From Marvinbryantia formatexigens (lineage in GTDB: Bacteria > Bacillota > Clostridia > Oscillospirales > Ruminococcaceae), in NCBI GenBank assembly GCA_021771035.1, contig JAETPU010000001.1, positions 346,680 through 410,679 of the forward strand: a stretch of DNA of 64,000 bases, given 5' to 3'. Below the pieces are notes generated by a model. The model was given only the letters and a program-made list of their open reading frames with translations, was not told the origin of the DNA and made no database searches. Both the position numbers and the translations under genes were made by a program. Of the stretch, positions 34,389 to 43,366 are shown in pieces; the stretch's first letter is position 1; every line of letters starts with the position of its first letter.

Positions 34389-34885
34389 CATAATTGCCGC
34401 AGAAAGGCCCCTGGCAGGAGCCTAAACCGGATCGGTAAAAAAGGACAATCCGCTGTCCCCCCGAGCCAGGCTTCTGTCCCCTCAAAAGGGCACGGCTGCC
34501 GCAGACGGCTAACGGGGCATTGACAATGGTCCCCTGCTTTCATGTGCCCCGCTCTCCTCAAAGCAGGTTTCAGGTGACTTCATCCAGACAGGTTTTCCTC
34601 CCGGCGTTCGGCATCCTCTCTGCAGCGCGCTTTGCAGGAAGCTCCTTCGATTTATAGAATGCCGCCGGTTTAATCCTGAGCTGCCAATGACAGCAAAATC
34701 CCCGGGTACTAAAACCAGAACCATAAGCAGACTGGCAACTACAATCCCCCCTGACGTAGGAAAACAGGCTACGTCAGGGGGGATTGTGGTAAGAACCATA
34801 TTGGCTCAACCATACGGGTGTTGAGGGATAGACGCAACGATTGCAGGGAGTACGCGCAGCCGTCCCACGGGGAGTCCGCCCATTT
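34389..34885. other. Intergenic region around a long inverted repeat
   Basis: About 500 nt between convergent genes. Apart from the hairpin at 34738-34790 I recognise nothing; the open frame covering 34509-34799 on the minus strand has no Shine-Dalgarno site or protein pattern. Confidence 0.4.
34738..34790. repeat. 22-bp inverted repeat (hairpin) without U tract
   Basis: Arms 34738-34759 and 34769-34790 pair at 21 of 22 positions (plus one G-T) around a 9-nt loop. The stem core is CCCCCCTGACGTAG. There is no T tract on either side, so it is not an ordinary terminator. Confidence 0.75.
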
Positions 34886-35851
34886 TTAAATTACAGCTCC
34901 ATCTTGCGCTGCGCGTCCTCCATAAACTCTCAGGGCCGTCCCGATAAAAGCCCGGGCTGCCAGGGTGAGGTAGCGGTTTCGCTTGTGGGCCAAAAACAGG
35001 GTGCGCCGGGCATTCTCCTGCGCCAGCCGGTAAAACAGGCAGGTGCCGCTGTCCTCAATGTTGTGCACCAGGGTGTCTGTTACAAAGGCGATCCCCAGCC
35101 CGGCTTTGGCCAGGTTATAGGAGGTCATCAGCTGATCCAGATACAGGGAGGCCTCCGGTACAAATCCGCTGTTTTTACACAGCTGCAGGGCACGGCGGTT
35201 CATATCGTTTCCGGGTTTGAGCAGTAAAAACTTCTGCTGGGAAAACATCTGCAGCTGCACGCCGGGCCGTTTTGGCCCCTGCCTGCGCTGAATTTCACCA
35301 GCTGACAGGGCAAAATGTCCCAGCTGCTCGTTGACAGCCCATCCAGACGGTACGCACAACAAAATTTCCTCGCTGAGCAGCGGATAGCTGACACACAGCT
35401 TTTCATCGGGATGGTAGTCGATGAGCAGGTCAATTTCCTCACTGAGCAGCTGTTCGGTAAGGGACGGCGAATTGGATTCCACCATCTGCACCTGGATCCC
35501 GGGATATTCCCCGGCAAACGCCATGAGAATCTCAGGCAGCACAAAGGAGGAGATAAAGTTGGCCCCGCTCACCACCAAATGCCCGGTTTTCAGCTTTGAG
35601 ATGTCGTTGAGCTTCTCCTCCAGCTCCCGGCGGATACGGTACACCTCCTGTACCGCCTCAATATACGCCTCCCCCGCCGGCGTCAGGCGCACCGGAGAGG
35701 CCGTGCGGTCAAACAGCGTCACTCCCAGCTGCCCCTCCAGCTTTTTGATGGAAGCGCTCAAAGCCGGCTGGGAGATAAACAGATTTTTCGCCGCAGCTGT
35801 AAAGCTCTTCTCCTGGTAGACGGCATACACATAGTCCATAAACTGAAACAT
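34886..35851 (-). CDS. LysR-family transcriptional regulator
   Basis: The protein is about 321 residues from ATG 35851 (GGGGTGG upstream). The N-terminal winged helix-turn-helix is clear: FQFMDYVYAVYQEKSFTAAA then SQPALSASIKKLEGQLGV and FDRTASPVRLTPAGEAYI (about residues 1-62). The C-terminal substrate-binding fold starts at LVVSGANFISSFVLPEIL. It is divergent from an aminotransferase gene, which LysR regulators usually control, so regulation of that gene is inferred. The effector is unknown. Confidence 0.92.
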   Translation of the reverse strand: MFQFMDYVYAVYQEKSFTAAAKNLFISQPALSASIKKLEGQLGVTLFDRTASPVRLTPAGEAYIEAVQEVYRIRRELEEKLNDISKLKTGHLVVSGANFISSFVLPEILMAFAGEYPGIQVQMVESNSPSLTEQLLSEEIDLLIDYHPDEKLCVSYPLLSEEILLCVPSGWAVNEQLGHFALSAGEIQRRQGPKRPGVQLQMFSQQKFLLLKPGNDMNRRALQLCKNSGFVPEASLYLDQLMTSYNLAKAGLGIAFVTDTLVHNIEDSGTCLFYRLAQENARRTLFLAHKRNRYLTLAARAFIGTALRVYGGRAAQDGAVI

Positions 35852-35900
35852 CACTGCCACCCCATAAGCAAAAGTTATAATATTCATATTACTATATGTA

Positions 35901-35930
35901 TTGGATTATATCACGCCGCCCTGTTATAAT
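35901..35930 (+). promoter_or_regulatory. Promoter of the aminotransferase gene in the divergent LysR region
   Basis: TTGGAT, 18-nt spacer, TATAAT, 40 nt before the aminotransferase start. The short divergent gap is the likely LysR binding region. Confidence 0.6.
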
Positions 35931-35970
35931 CAAGGACAACAGGCCTGAACAAATTATCTGGGAGTTGTGA

Positions 35971-37236
35971 ATGATGTTCTGCGAAAACCGTTCCGATAAG
36001 CTGTCCGAAATCCATTCCGATATCCGGGGGCCTCTGTATACCCGGGCCATGCAGATGCAGGCCAGAGGAACCCAGGTTCTCAAGCTCAACAGCGGAAACC
36101 CCGCCACCTATGGCTTCACCATGCCGCAGAGCGTCCGCGAGGCCCTACTGCAGAGTGTGGACAACGCCGTCGGCTACTGTGATCTGCGCGGAATGCCCCA
36201 GGCACGCCAGGCTATTCTGGACTACCACCGAAAAAAGGGGATTGCCGGTATCGGGATGGACGATATCTACCTGGGCAACGGCGTCAGCGAATTGGCCTGC
36301 ATCTGTCTGGAGGCCCTGCTCAGCTTCGGCCATGAAGTTCTGGTACCCTCTCCCGGTTATTCCCTGTGGAGCAACGGCGCCAGGCTCGCCGGTGCCAAAC
36401 CGGTGTTCTACCGGTGTGACGAGCATTCGGACTGGTATCCGGACGCCGGGGATATCCGCAGGAAGATTACGCCGAAAACCCGCGCCATCGTCATCATCAA
36501 CCCCAATAATCCCACCGGAGCGCTGTACCCCCGCCAGGTACTGGAATCCCTCATTCAGATCGCCCGGGAACACCATTTGGTCATTTTTTCGGACGAAATC
36601 TATGACCGCCTGGTTTTGGACGGCAAACCCCATATTTCCACTGCCTCCCTGGCAGAGGATGTGCCCATCGTCACCCTCAATGGGCTCTCCAAATCCCACT
36701 GCATCTGCGGGTTCCGCTGCGGCTGGATGGTGCTCAGCGGCCCCAGGGATGACAGCCGGGGATTTCGGGAGGGGATTTTTGAGCTGGCCGCCATGCGCCT
36801 GTGCTCCAACGCGCTCACACAGCTGGTCGTGCCCGCCGCCCTGGAGGATTCTCAGAGCACAAATGCTATGCTGGTTCCCGGCGGGCGCCTGTACGAACAG
36901 CGCCGCGCCACCGTACAGGAGCTGCGCAAAATTCCAGGAATCCATTTTGTTGAAAATTCCGCCGCCTTCTACCTGTTTCCATGGATGGATCCCACCCAGT
37001 TCAGAATCCCGCAGGACAATACCTTTGCCCGGGAACTGCTGGAAGAAAAACACATCCTCCTGGTACCCGGAAACGGGTTTGACTGGCACACACCAGGCTT
37101 TTTCCGCCTGGTGATGCTTCCCCAGGCCCAGCAGCTGCGCCAGGCCGTCCAGGCTTTGGGCGATCTGCTGGATCGCTATCGCATAACCCCAACACCCGTC
37201 CCGGTGTCCCAGCTGCCGCGCGCCGCAGGGGAATAA
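35971..37236 (+). CDS. PLP-dependent aminotransferase class I/II (AlaA-like)
   Basis: The 421-residue enzyme has fold-type I aminotransferase motifs: LNSGNPATYGF (about 33-43), GYCDLRGMPQARQAI, PSPGYSLW near 131, INPNNPTGALYP near 175, FSDEIYDRL near 205 and the PLP lysine in NGLSKSHCICGFRCGW near 237. It most resembles alanine/valine-pyruvate aminotransferases of the AlaA group (YDRL and GFR-GW patterns), which transfer amino groups between pyruvate, glutamate and other 2-oxo acids. Substrate choice is not certain. The start follows GGGAG. A divergent LysR gene probably regulates it. Confidence 0.88.
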   Translation: MMFCENRSDKLSEIHSDIRGPLYTRAMQMQARGTQVLKLNSGNPATYGFTMPQSVREALLQSVDNAVGYCDLRGMPQARQAILDYHRKKGIAGIGMDDIYLGNGVSELACICLEALLSFGHEVLVPSPGYSLWSNGARLAGAKPVFYRCDEHSDWYPDAGDIRRKITPKTRAIVIINPNNPTGALYPRQVLESLIQIAREHHLVIFSDEIYDRLVLDGKPHISTASLAEDVPIVTLNGLSKSHCICGFRCGWMVLSGPRDDSRGFREGIFELAAMRLCSNALTQLVVPAALEDSQSTNAMLVPGGRLYEQRRATVQELRKIPGIHFVENSAAFYLFPWMDPTQFRIPQDNTFARELLEEKHILLVPGNGFDWHTPGFFRLVMLPQAQQLRQAVQALGDLLDRYRITPTPVPVSQLPRAAGE

Positions 37237-37304
37237 TCCAACTCCCGCCTTTTTCACTTCGCCGGATTTTGTCTCACCCCAGCTTATCAAAAAACTGCCA
37301 GCCC

Positions 37305-37355
37305 AACGGCGATGCCTCGAGAGCGCTCATCTGAGCCGGGGGCCTCGCCGTTTTT
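37305..37355 (+). terminator. Probable terminator of the aminotransferase gene
   Basis: AACGGCGATGCC pairs with GGCCTCGCCGTT (one interruption) and runs into TTTTT. Confidence 0.65.
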
Positions 37356-37571
37356 CCGGCATTGGTCCTTCTTGCGACCACACAAATCCCCCCGAAGCTC
37401 TGGAACCGGTTCCTAACAGGGCGGATTCCGCTTTGCGCGCAGCCTGTCCTTTCCCGAAATGCCTGTGTCAAAAAGACAAGCCGGTTCCGTTCGTTTTTTG
37501 TATGCAAGGGAGGCTTTGTACCCAGAGCCGTTGGCAGGCTGTGCTCATTACATTCCAAAAACAAACTTTCC

Positions 37572-37598
37572 AAAGGGGCTTGAAAGGCCCCTTTTTTT
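37572..37598 (+). terminator. Rho-independent terminator
   Basis: AAAGGGGC, loop ttgaaag, GCCCCTTTTTTT, about 210 nt ahead of the rhamnosidase start. It blocks read-through into the rhamnose genes. Confidence 0.85.
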
Positions 37599-37810
37599 GT
37601 GATAGATTGAGAAAAAAGAAAAGTGCCAACGGGGTTTTTATGACAAAAGCGTCAATAAAATTCCACCGCATTGCTCATTCCCACCCAAGCACACAGAACT
37701 TTTCTCTCCGCAAACAAACTCTGAATCTGCCGGCGGGCAGTTCTGCCAGGCAAACAGCTGTATCCTGCCTGGGAGCCGCCGGCACAGCTGACGAAAGGAA
37801 TGGTCATTTT

Positions 37811-40033
37811 ATGGAATGGAAGGCAAACTGGATTTGTCCCCCGCAGCCCATGGGCGATGTGTGCCCGGTCTATGAAAAAAGGTTTTCCCTGCCCTCCCCA
37901 GTTCAGAAAGCGGTTCTGCTTATTACGGCGATGGGAACCTATGAGGCCGTCCTCAATGGAGAGCGCGTCAGCGGCTATGTCTTGGCGCCGGGCTTCACCT
38001 CCTACCTCAAGCGCCATCAGGTGCAGGAATACGATATCACCGCCATGCTCGGGGCAGAGAATACCCTGCGGGTGACCGTCGGGCGCGGCTGGTACCGCAG
38101 TCCCATGCCCGGCTGGCTCACCCCCGAGGAAAAAAGCGAAAAGCAGAATACCCCGGCCGGGCTGACCGCACAGGTCGTCCTGACCCTGTGTGATGGCAGC
38201 AAGCGGACGCTGTGCACCGATACCAGCTGGGGCGTGGCCGAAAGTCCAATACGGTTCAGTGAAATTTATGACGGCGAAGTGTATGACGCCAGGGTAATTC
38301 CTTCCCAATTTGTCCCCGCTCAGCTTTTGGAACATCCCACAGACTGCCTGATTCCCCAGGAGGGCGAGGAAATCCGTGAGCAGGAGCGCATGAAACCGCT
38401 CAGGGTGTTCACAACGCCCAAGGGCGAAACTGTTGTGGACTTCGGCCAGGAGATTGCCGGATATGTGGAAATCACCCTGGATGCAAAGGCCGGGGACTTG
38501 GTGGAGCTTTCCCACGGCGAGGTTCTGGATAAAGAAGGCAATTTCTACAATGAAAATTACCGGGCCGCCAAGGCAAAACTCACCTACATCTGCCGGGACG
38601 GACGGCAGACCTATAAGCCCAGGCTAACCTTCTATGGGTTCCGGTTTGTGAGAGTGGACGCCTTTCCGGGGCAGGTGCATCCAAGCGCCTTTACCGCCAT
38701 CGTGGTTCATTCTCAAATGAAGCGCACCGGGGATTTTTCCTGCTCCAATGTGCTGCTCAACCAGTTGTTCAGCAACGTGATCTGGAGCCAAAAGGGCAAC
38801 TTTTTGGATATTCCCACCGATTGCCCCCAGCGTGACGAACGCCTGGGCTGGACCGGGGACGCCCAGGTTTTCATCAAGACCGCCAGTTATAACTACGACG
38901 TCCAGCGCTTTTTCCGCAAATGGCTGAAAGATCTAGCGGCGGATCAGTGGGAAAACGGCGCTGTCAGCCATGTGAATCCCGCCTGGGGCGCCGAAGGCGC
39001 GGGAAGCTCCGTTTGGGGCGACGCCGCCGTTATTTGTCCTTGGCAGCTCTATCTCACCTACGCCGACAAGGAGGTTCTGCAGAGCCAGTATGAGAGCATG
39101 ACCCGCTATCTGGGCTTCATTGCCGGTTCCACAAAGGAGCCGGATCTGTGGATCGGCGGCTTTCACTATGGGGACTGGCTGGGCCTGGACGCGGACGATC
39201 GGGAGCATCCGCAGGTGATAACCCCAGAGATGCTGTCCCTGGGCGACAATGCAGAATTTTATAAGGGCGCCAGCCGGGACGATCTCATTGCCAGCGCCTT
39301 CTACGCCTACTCCACACAGCTTGTGATAAAAATCGGGAAAATCCTTGGCAGGGACACCGGCGAATACGAGGCCTCCTATGAGAGAATCCGCCGCGCCTTC
39401 CAAGAAAGGTTCCCCGAGTATCATACCCAGACCGAGTATGTTATGGCCGCCTATTTCGATTTGGCTAAGGATTGCCAAAAGGCAGCCGATGATTTAGCCG
39501 AGATGATTATCCGCGACGGCACCAAGCTGCGCACCGGCTTTGTGGGCACCGCCTATGTCCTGCACACCCTCAGCCGGTACGGGCACACGGATCTGGCTTA
39601 TTCCCTGCTGCTGCGCCAGGAGTATCCCTCCTGGCTGTACCCGGTGACCAAGGGCGCCACCACCATTTGGGAGCACTGGGACGGCATTAAACCGGACGGC
39701 TCCTTCTGGAGCAGCGACATGAACTCCTTTAACCACTACGCCTACGGCGCCGTGGCGGATTGGCTGTATGGCGTTGTGACAGGTATCAATACCGTAGAGG
39801 AAGCGCCGGGCTTTGAGAAGGTGCTGATTGCTCCGCAGCCGGATTCCCGGCTTCAGTGGGCCCAGGCCAGCATCCAAACCCGGAAGGGGCTGGTCCGTTC
39901 CGCCTGGAGGCAAACTCAGGACGGCATCCGTTACGAGATTACCGTCCCCTCCCCCGCTCAAATAGTCATTGACGGCCAAACTCACAGTGTAGCGCCCGGA
40001 GAATACATCTTCTATTCGGAAAACCGCGGCTGA
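37811..40033 (+). CDS. Alpha-L-rhamnosidase, glycoside hydrolase family 78
   Basis: The enzyme is about 740 residues from ATG 37811. It starts with a beta-sandwich carrying KRFSLPSPVQKAVLLITAMG, then YEAVLNGERVSGYVLAPGFT. The (alpha/alpha)6 barrel contains the hallmark DCPQRDERLGWTGDAQVF, with the general-acid Glu in DERxGWxGD, followed by WEHWDG and FNHYAYGAVADWLY. It releases terminal L-rhamnose from pectin, flavonoid or bacterial glycans. No signal peptide, so it is cytosolic. It is followed 32 nt later by L-rhamnose isomerase, which uses the product. Start chosen at the conserved MEWKANWI. Confidence 0.95.
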   Translation: MEWKANWICPPQPMGDVCPVYEKRFSLPSPVQKAVLLITAMGTYEAVLNGERVSGYVLAPGFTSYLKRHQVQEYDITAMLGAENTLRVTVGRGWYRSPMPGWLTPEEKSEKQNTPAGLTAQVVLTLCDGSKRTLCTDTSWGVAESPIRFSEIYDGEVYDARVIPSQFVPAQLLEHPTDCLIPQEGEEIREQERMKPLRVFTTPKGETVVDFGQEIAGYVEITLDAKAGDLVELSHGEVLDKEGNFYNENYRAAKAKLTYICRDGRQTYKPRLTFYGFRFVRVDAFPGQVHPSAFTAIVVHSQMKRTGDFSCSNVLLNQLFSNVIWSQKGNFLDIPTDCPQRDERLGWTGDAQVFIKTASYNYDVQRFFRKWLKDLAADQWENGAVSHVNPAWGAEGAGSSVWGDAAVICPWQLYLTYADKEVLQSQYESMTRYLGFIAGSTKEPDLWIGGFHYGDWLGLDADDREHPQVITPEMLSLGDNAEFYKGASRDDLIASAFYAYSTQLVIKIGKILGRDTGEYEASYERIRRAFQERFPEYHTQTEYVMAAYFDLAKDCQKAADDLAEMIIRDGTKLRTGFVGTAYVLHTLSRYGHTDLAYSLLLRQEYPSWLYPVTKGATTIWEHWDGIKPDGSFWSSDMNSFNHYAYGAVADWLYGVVTGINTVEEAPGFEKVLIAPQPDSRLQWAQASIQTRKGLVRSAWRQTQDGIRYEITVPSPAQIVIDGQTHSVAPGEYIFYSENRG

Positions 40034-40065
40034 AACGCAAAGCCAACGTCAGGAGGAACCTTCCA

Positions 40066-41325
40066 ATGAATATCACATACCGTTATCAGTCCGCCCGGGA
40101 GCAGTATGCCCGCCTGGGGGTCGATGCCGATGCCGCTATGGAAAAGCTTCTGCAAACCCCCATCTCCCTGCACTGCTGGCAGGGGGACGATGTCCAAGGC
40201 TTTGAGGGGAGCGCCTGCCTGGACGGCGGAATCCAGGCCACCGGCGACTATCCCGGCCGGGCCAAGACCCCCCGGGAGCTCATGGCAGATATGGAATTCG
40301 CCCTTAACCTGATTCCGGGGCGGCACCGTATCAACCTGCACGCCAGCTATGCGGTTTTTACGGACACTCCTGTGGATCGGGACAAGCTTGAGCCCCGGCA
40401 TTTTGCGCCCTGGGTTCAGTTTGCCAAACGCTTGGGCGTAGGGATTGATTTTAACCCTACCTTCTTTGCGCACCCCAAAGCTGCCAAGGCCACCCTCTCC
40501 AGCGAGGACGAGGACACCCGCGCTTTCTGGATCCGCCACGGTGTGGCCTGCCTTAGAATCAGCGAGTATTTTGCCCGGGAACTGGGTACTCCCTGCACCA
40601 TGAACATCTGGATTCCCGACGGCTTTAAGGATACCCCCGCCGACCGCACAGCGCCCAGGGCCCGGCTCAAGGACTCCCTGGATCAGATCCTCTCCTGCGG
40701 CTATAATCGGGAGCTGGTTCGGGTTACAGTGGAATCCAAGGTGTTCGGAATCGGCCTGGAGAGCTATACTGTCGGCAGCCAGGAATTCTACCTGAATTAC
40801 GCGGCAAAAAACAACCTGCTGTGCCTATTGGACAGCGGCCACTTCCATCCCACCGAGATGGTGGCGGATAAACTCTCCTCCATGCTCCTGTTTCAGGATC
40901 AGGTGGCCCTTCACGTGAGCCGGCCTGTCCGCTGGGACAGCGATCATGTGGTCATTTTTGATGATACCGTCCGGCAGATAGCCCGGGAAATCGCCATAGC
41001 AGGGCCCCAGCGGGTCATTTTGGCGCTGGATTTCTTTGACGCCAGCATCAACCGCATTGCCGCCTGGGTCATTGGTATGCGCAGTATGCAAAAGGCGCTT
41101 CTGGAGGCCTATCTAACGCCTTTCGATACCCTTGCCCGGCTCCAGGATCAGCGGGATTTCACCCAGCTGCTGATGCTTCAGGAAGAACTGAAAACCTATC
41201 CGCTGGGCGATGTATGGGACTATTTCTGCCAGGAAAACGCAGTCCCCGTCCGGGAGGACTGGTATTCCAAGGTAAAGGGCTATGAGCAGGATGTCCTCTC
41301 AAAGCGCGAGTCCCAGCATTGTTAG
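40066..41325 (+). CDS. rhaA: L-rhamnose isomerase
   Basis: The 419-residue protein matches RhaA from end to end: YRYQSAREQYARLGVD at the N-terminus, LHCWQGDDVQGFE near 38, INLHASYA near 88, GIDFNPTFFAHPKAA near 127 and LDSGHFHPTEMVADKLSS near 257 with metal-binding His/Asp residues. It converts L-rhamnose to L-rhamnulose, the first step after GH78 releases the sugar. AGGAGG precedes the ATG. Rhamnulokinase and the aldolase are not in this window, so the pathway must be completed elsewhere. Confidence 0.96.
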   Translation: MNITYRYQSAREQYARLGVDADAAMEKLLQTPISLHCWQGDDVQGFEGSACLDGGIQATGDYPGRAKTPRELMADMEFALNLIPGRHRINLHASYAVFTDTPVDRDKLEPRHFAPWVQFAKRLGVGIDFNPTFFAHPKAAKATLSSEDEDTRAFWIRHGVACLRISEYFARELGTPCTMNIWIPDGFKDTPADRTAPRARLKDSLDQILSCGYNRELVRVTVESKVFGIGLESYTVGSQEFYLNYAAKNNLLCLLDSGHFHPTEMVADKLSSMLLFQDQVALHVSRPVRWDSDHVVIFDDTVRQIAREIAIAGPQRVILALDFFDASINRIAAWVIGMRSMQKALLEAYLTPFDTLARLQDQRDFTQLLMLQEELKTYPLGDVWDYFCQENAVPVREDWYSKVKGYEQDVLSKRESQHC

Positions 41326-41386
41326 AACTTTAGCCTGTAAGCGATACGATAAAAAAGCCGGCAGTATTCGGCGTGCACCTTTTTAG

Positions 41387-41429
41387 AAGAAATGGCTCAG
41401 CGGAACTTGTTTCCGCTGAGCCATTTCTT
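41387..41429. terminator. 19-bp bidirectional terminator between rhaA and the pilin operon
   Basis: Arms 41387-41405 and 41411-41429 are perfect complements (AAGAAATGGCTCAGCGGAA) with a 5-nt loop and AT-rich ends, between convergent transcription units. The remaining 300 nt to 41732 shows no gene. Confidence 0.75.
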
Positions 41430-41732
41430 GCAAAGCGGCGGAATCCGGCTTGGATTCTCCGCTAATGGCGCGCCGCTTTCGGCCAGCCCTTTTTTTGGTG
41501 AAACACTACCGGAGTTCCCGGAAGTGCCCCTTTGCCTATATGAAATTCGGGCTGTAGGCCAGCGCACAAAAACCGCCTGTCCGTGGAATACCTGAAATGG
41601 CACCGGAGACAGTTTGCCGCACTTTCCCGAGCGGGCCCGCAACAGGCGCTCCGCGGTCCTGGTTCTGCCCTTATCTCTGTGAGCTTTGAAGCCCCCATAC
41701 CGATGCCGATGGCATCCCGCAGCGTCCAGCCG

Positions 41733-42227
41733 CTAGCCGTTGATCGCCCGGACATAAAAATCCAGTTCCCGGACAACCTCGCCCCGGTTTAAGATATACA
41801 GCTTCACTGCAAAGCAGCGGGCAGACGTCTGATAGGTAATTTGGGCCTGCGCCGAATTGCCCGCATAGCTCCCGGAACCCAAAATGGGAGACGCCTTCCC
41901 CGCCAATGCGGGAGATACCAGAACCAGCTGTCCCTGTCCGTCAGTCTGAACAGCGGCTTCTTTCCCCACAGAAGGGCTTGTATAGCTGAGAAGCCCGTCT
42001 TCCTCGTCTGTCACAATATCCCCGGCAAAGCGCAGCTCATCCATCAGGGCCTGAGAGAGCGTGGAGGCAAGCATCTGGGAATGGGAGAGATCCTTGGAGG
42101 TTTGATACACTTTAAGCGAGGACAGAATCCCGGACGAAACAGCCACGGTCAAAATCCCCAATACGGCGATCGTGACAAGCAATTCCGATAGCGTAACCCC
42201 GCGGCGGGAGATAAGTTTTCCTTTCAT
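41733..42227 (-). CDS. Prepilin-like minor pilin (PilW/PulJ-like)
   Basis: The 164-residue protein has a type III signal: basic leader MKGKLISRRG, cleavage before V10, conserved Glu at +5 (VTLSELLVTIAVLGILT) and a hydrophobic helix to about 30. The rest is a beta-rich globular head. It would be processed by PilD and inserted into the pilus as a minor subunit. Its ATG overlaps the preceding gene by four bases. It is the last gene of the leftward minor-pilin operon. Confidence 0.8.
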   Translation of the reverse strand: MKGKLISRRGVTLSELLVTIAVLGILTVAVSSGILSSLKVYQTSKDLSHSQMLASTLSQALMDELRFAGDIVTDEEDGLLSYTSPSVGKEAAVQTDGQGQLVLVSPALAGKASPILGSGSYAGNSAQAQITYQTSARCFAVKLYILNRGEVVRELDFYVRAING

Positions 42228-42541
42228 GGTGTCTCCTCCTGTGCGGCTTCAAAGGCGGTAAATTCCCCGCTGGTATATGCCTTCACGGAAAATTCTTCCG
42301 TTTTGCCATCGTCACTGCGCAAAACCGCCCGCCCCACAGCCTGTGTGCACTCCTGAGAACGCAGCTCCGCAGCTGAAAAATCTTGGTACAGCTGCGCATC
42401 CCGCTCCCGGGCCTGCCGGTTCATTTTCGCGGCGGAAAGCAGCATGGTCACCATCAGCATCGTGCCCAGCGCAAACACCAAAATGGCACAGAGTGTCTCC
42501 GCCAGGGTTTCTCCTCGGGCCGCGCGCGCTCCTTTAAACAT
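42224..42541 (-). CDS. Prepilin-like minor pilin (PilV/PulI-like)
   Basis: A 105-residue protein with leader MFKGARAARG, cleavage before E11, Glu at +5 (ETLAETL) and a hydrophobic stretch CAILVFALGTMLMVTMLL. The head is very short, as in minor pilins that prime assembly. The Shine-Dalgarno site GGACGGAGG precedes ATG. It overlaps the next gene by four bases, so translation is coupled. Confidence 0.75.
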   Translation of the reverse strand: MFKGARAARGETLAETLCAILVFALGTMLMVTMLLSAAKMNRQARERDAQLYQDFSAAELRSQECTQAVGRAVLRSDDGKTEEFSVKAYTSGEFTAFEAAQEETP

Positions 42542-42625
42542 TCCAATCCTCCGTCCTTTCCGGAACAGTGCCGTTTATCCCTCCAAAGTTGGGTTTGAGT
42601 TCCACGGCCTGAAGGGTGGGCAGGC

Positions 42626-43351
42626 TCAGTTCTCCCCCTTTGCCACGTCGGTGGCTTCCCAGGTGATATTGACTGTGTGCCTGGTGTAATAGTCCTCCCG
42701 GCGCTCCAGGGGAGCGGCTGGTACAGGCGGCCCCTCGGCCTTTTGTTCCTGCCGGTCAATTCGGGGAACTAAGGAAAAACGCATCCCGTTGGCGCCATTC
42801 TTATCTTTCAGATCAACCTGGATGGTATAGTCCCTTTGCAGAGTAAGCGTCACCTGAACCGGTTGAGCCTGGATGTCCTGAGCTTCCAGGGCCAATTCCA
42901 GTTCCTTGGCCTGGGGAAGATAACTCTGAGGACTTTCGGGCACCGACGCTTCAAACAGCGCCTCAAGCTCCTGCTCCAGCCAAACCGTCATCTGGCTGGT
43001 GTCCGCCGTCCCGGCAGCCTCAAAGCTGTAATCAGGGCCGCCGTACTGGGTGGAACTCTCCCCTTCTCTTCCGTCCTGCGCCGGTGTGACAGCAGTCACT
43101 GTCCACGAATGCTCCAAATAGCTGCCGGTGAAACTGAGCTGGGACAGGGCATCCCGCAGCAGGAGCGCCGAGGATTCCACCATCAGATAATCCTTATGCT
43201 GCTGGCGGATCCGGCTGTCCCGGCCCATATTGGCGGAAGCCGCCGTCAGGGCCACGCCCCCCACTACCCCGCAGAACAGCAAAAAAAGCATGGCAATCAC
43301 CATGGAGGAACCGGAGCGGCTCTTGAGTTTTTTCCTGATTGGCGCTGTCAT
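42626..43351 (-). CDS. PilX-like minor pilus assembly protein
   Basis: The 241-residue protein starts with a basic leader KKLKSRSG followed by SSMVIAMLFLLFCGVVGGVALTA, an N-terminal helix without the +5 Glu. That is typical of PilX/GspK-type proteins that sit at the pilus tip. The rest is a mixed head with Tyr-rich strands near YYTRHTVNITWEATD. It lies between the giant prepilin (15 nt downstream of it) and the small PilV-like gene in one operon. Confidence 0.65.
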   Translation of the reverse strand: MTAPIRKKLKSRSGSSMVIAMLFLLFCGVVGGVALTAASANMGRDSRIRQQHKDYLMVESSALLLRDALSQLSFTGSYLEHSWTVTAVTPAQDGREGESSTQYGGPDYSFEAAGTADTSQMTVWLEQELEALFEASVPESPQSYLPQAKELELALEAQDIQAQPVQVTLTLQRDYTIQVDLKDKNGANGMRFSLVPRIDRQEQKAEGPPVPAAPLERREDYYTRHTVNITWEATDVAKGEN

Positions 43352-43366
43352 CGTCCGTCCTCCTTC

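Larger units (their letters stand above)
37237..37810. other. Intergenic region with two terminators, no gene
   Basis: About 570 nt between the aminotransferase and the rhamnosidase. Apart from two hairpins, only an upstream extension of the rhamnosidase frame is open; it is Cys/Arg-rich, has no homology that I recognise and crosses a terminator, so I do not treat it as coding. Confidence 0.5.

Noticed and set aside
34509..34799. Small protein on the minus strand covering the 22-bp hairpin
   Set aside because: Its start codons fall at or inside the hairpin, it lacks a Shine-Dalgarno site and shows no family pattern; probably chance.
37433..37810. N-terminal extension of the GH78 protein by 126 residues
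   Set aside because: The extension has no rhamnosidase-like pattern, crosses a Rho-independent terminator, and the conserved protein starts at MEWKANWI (37811).
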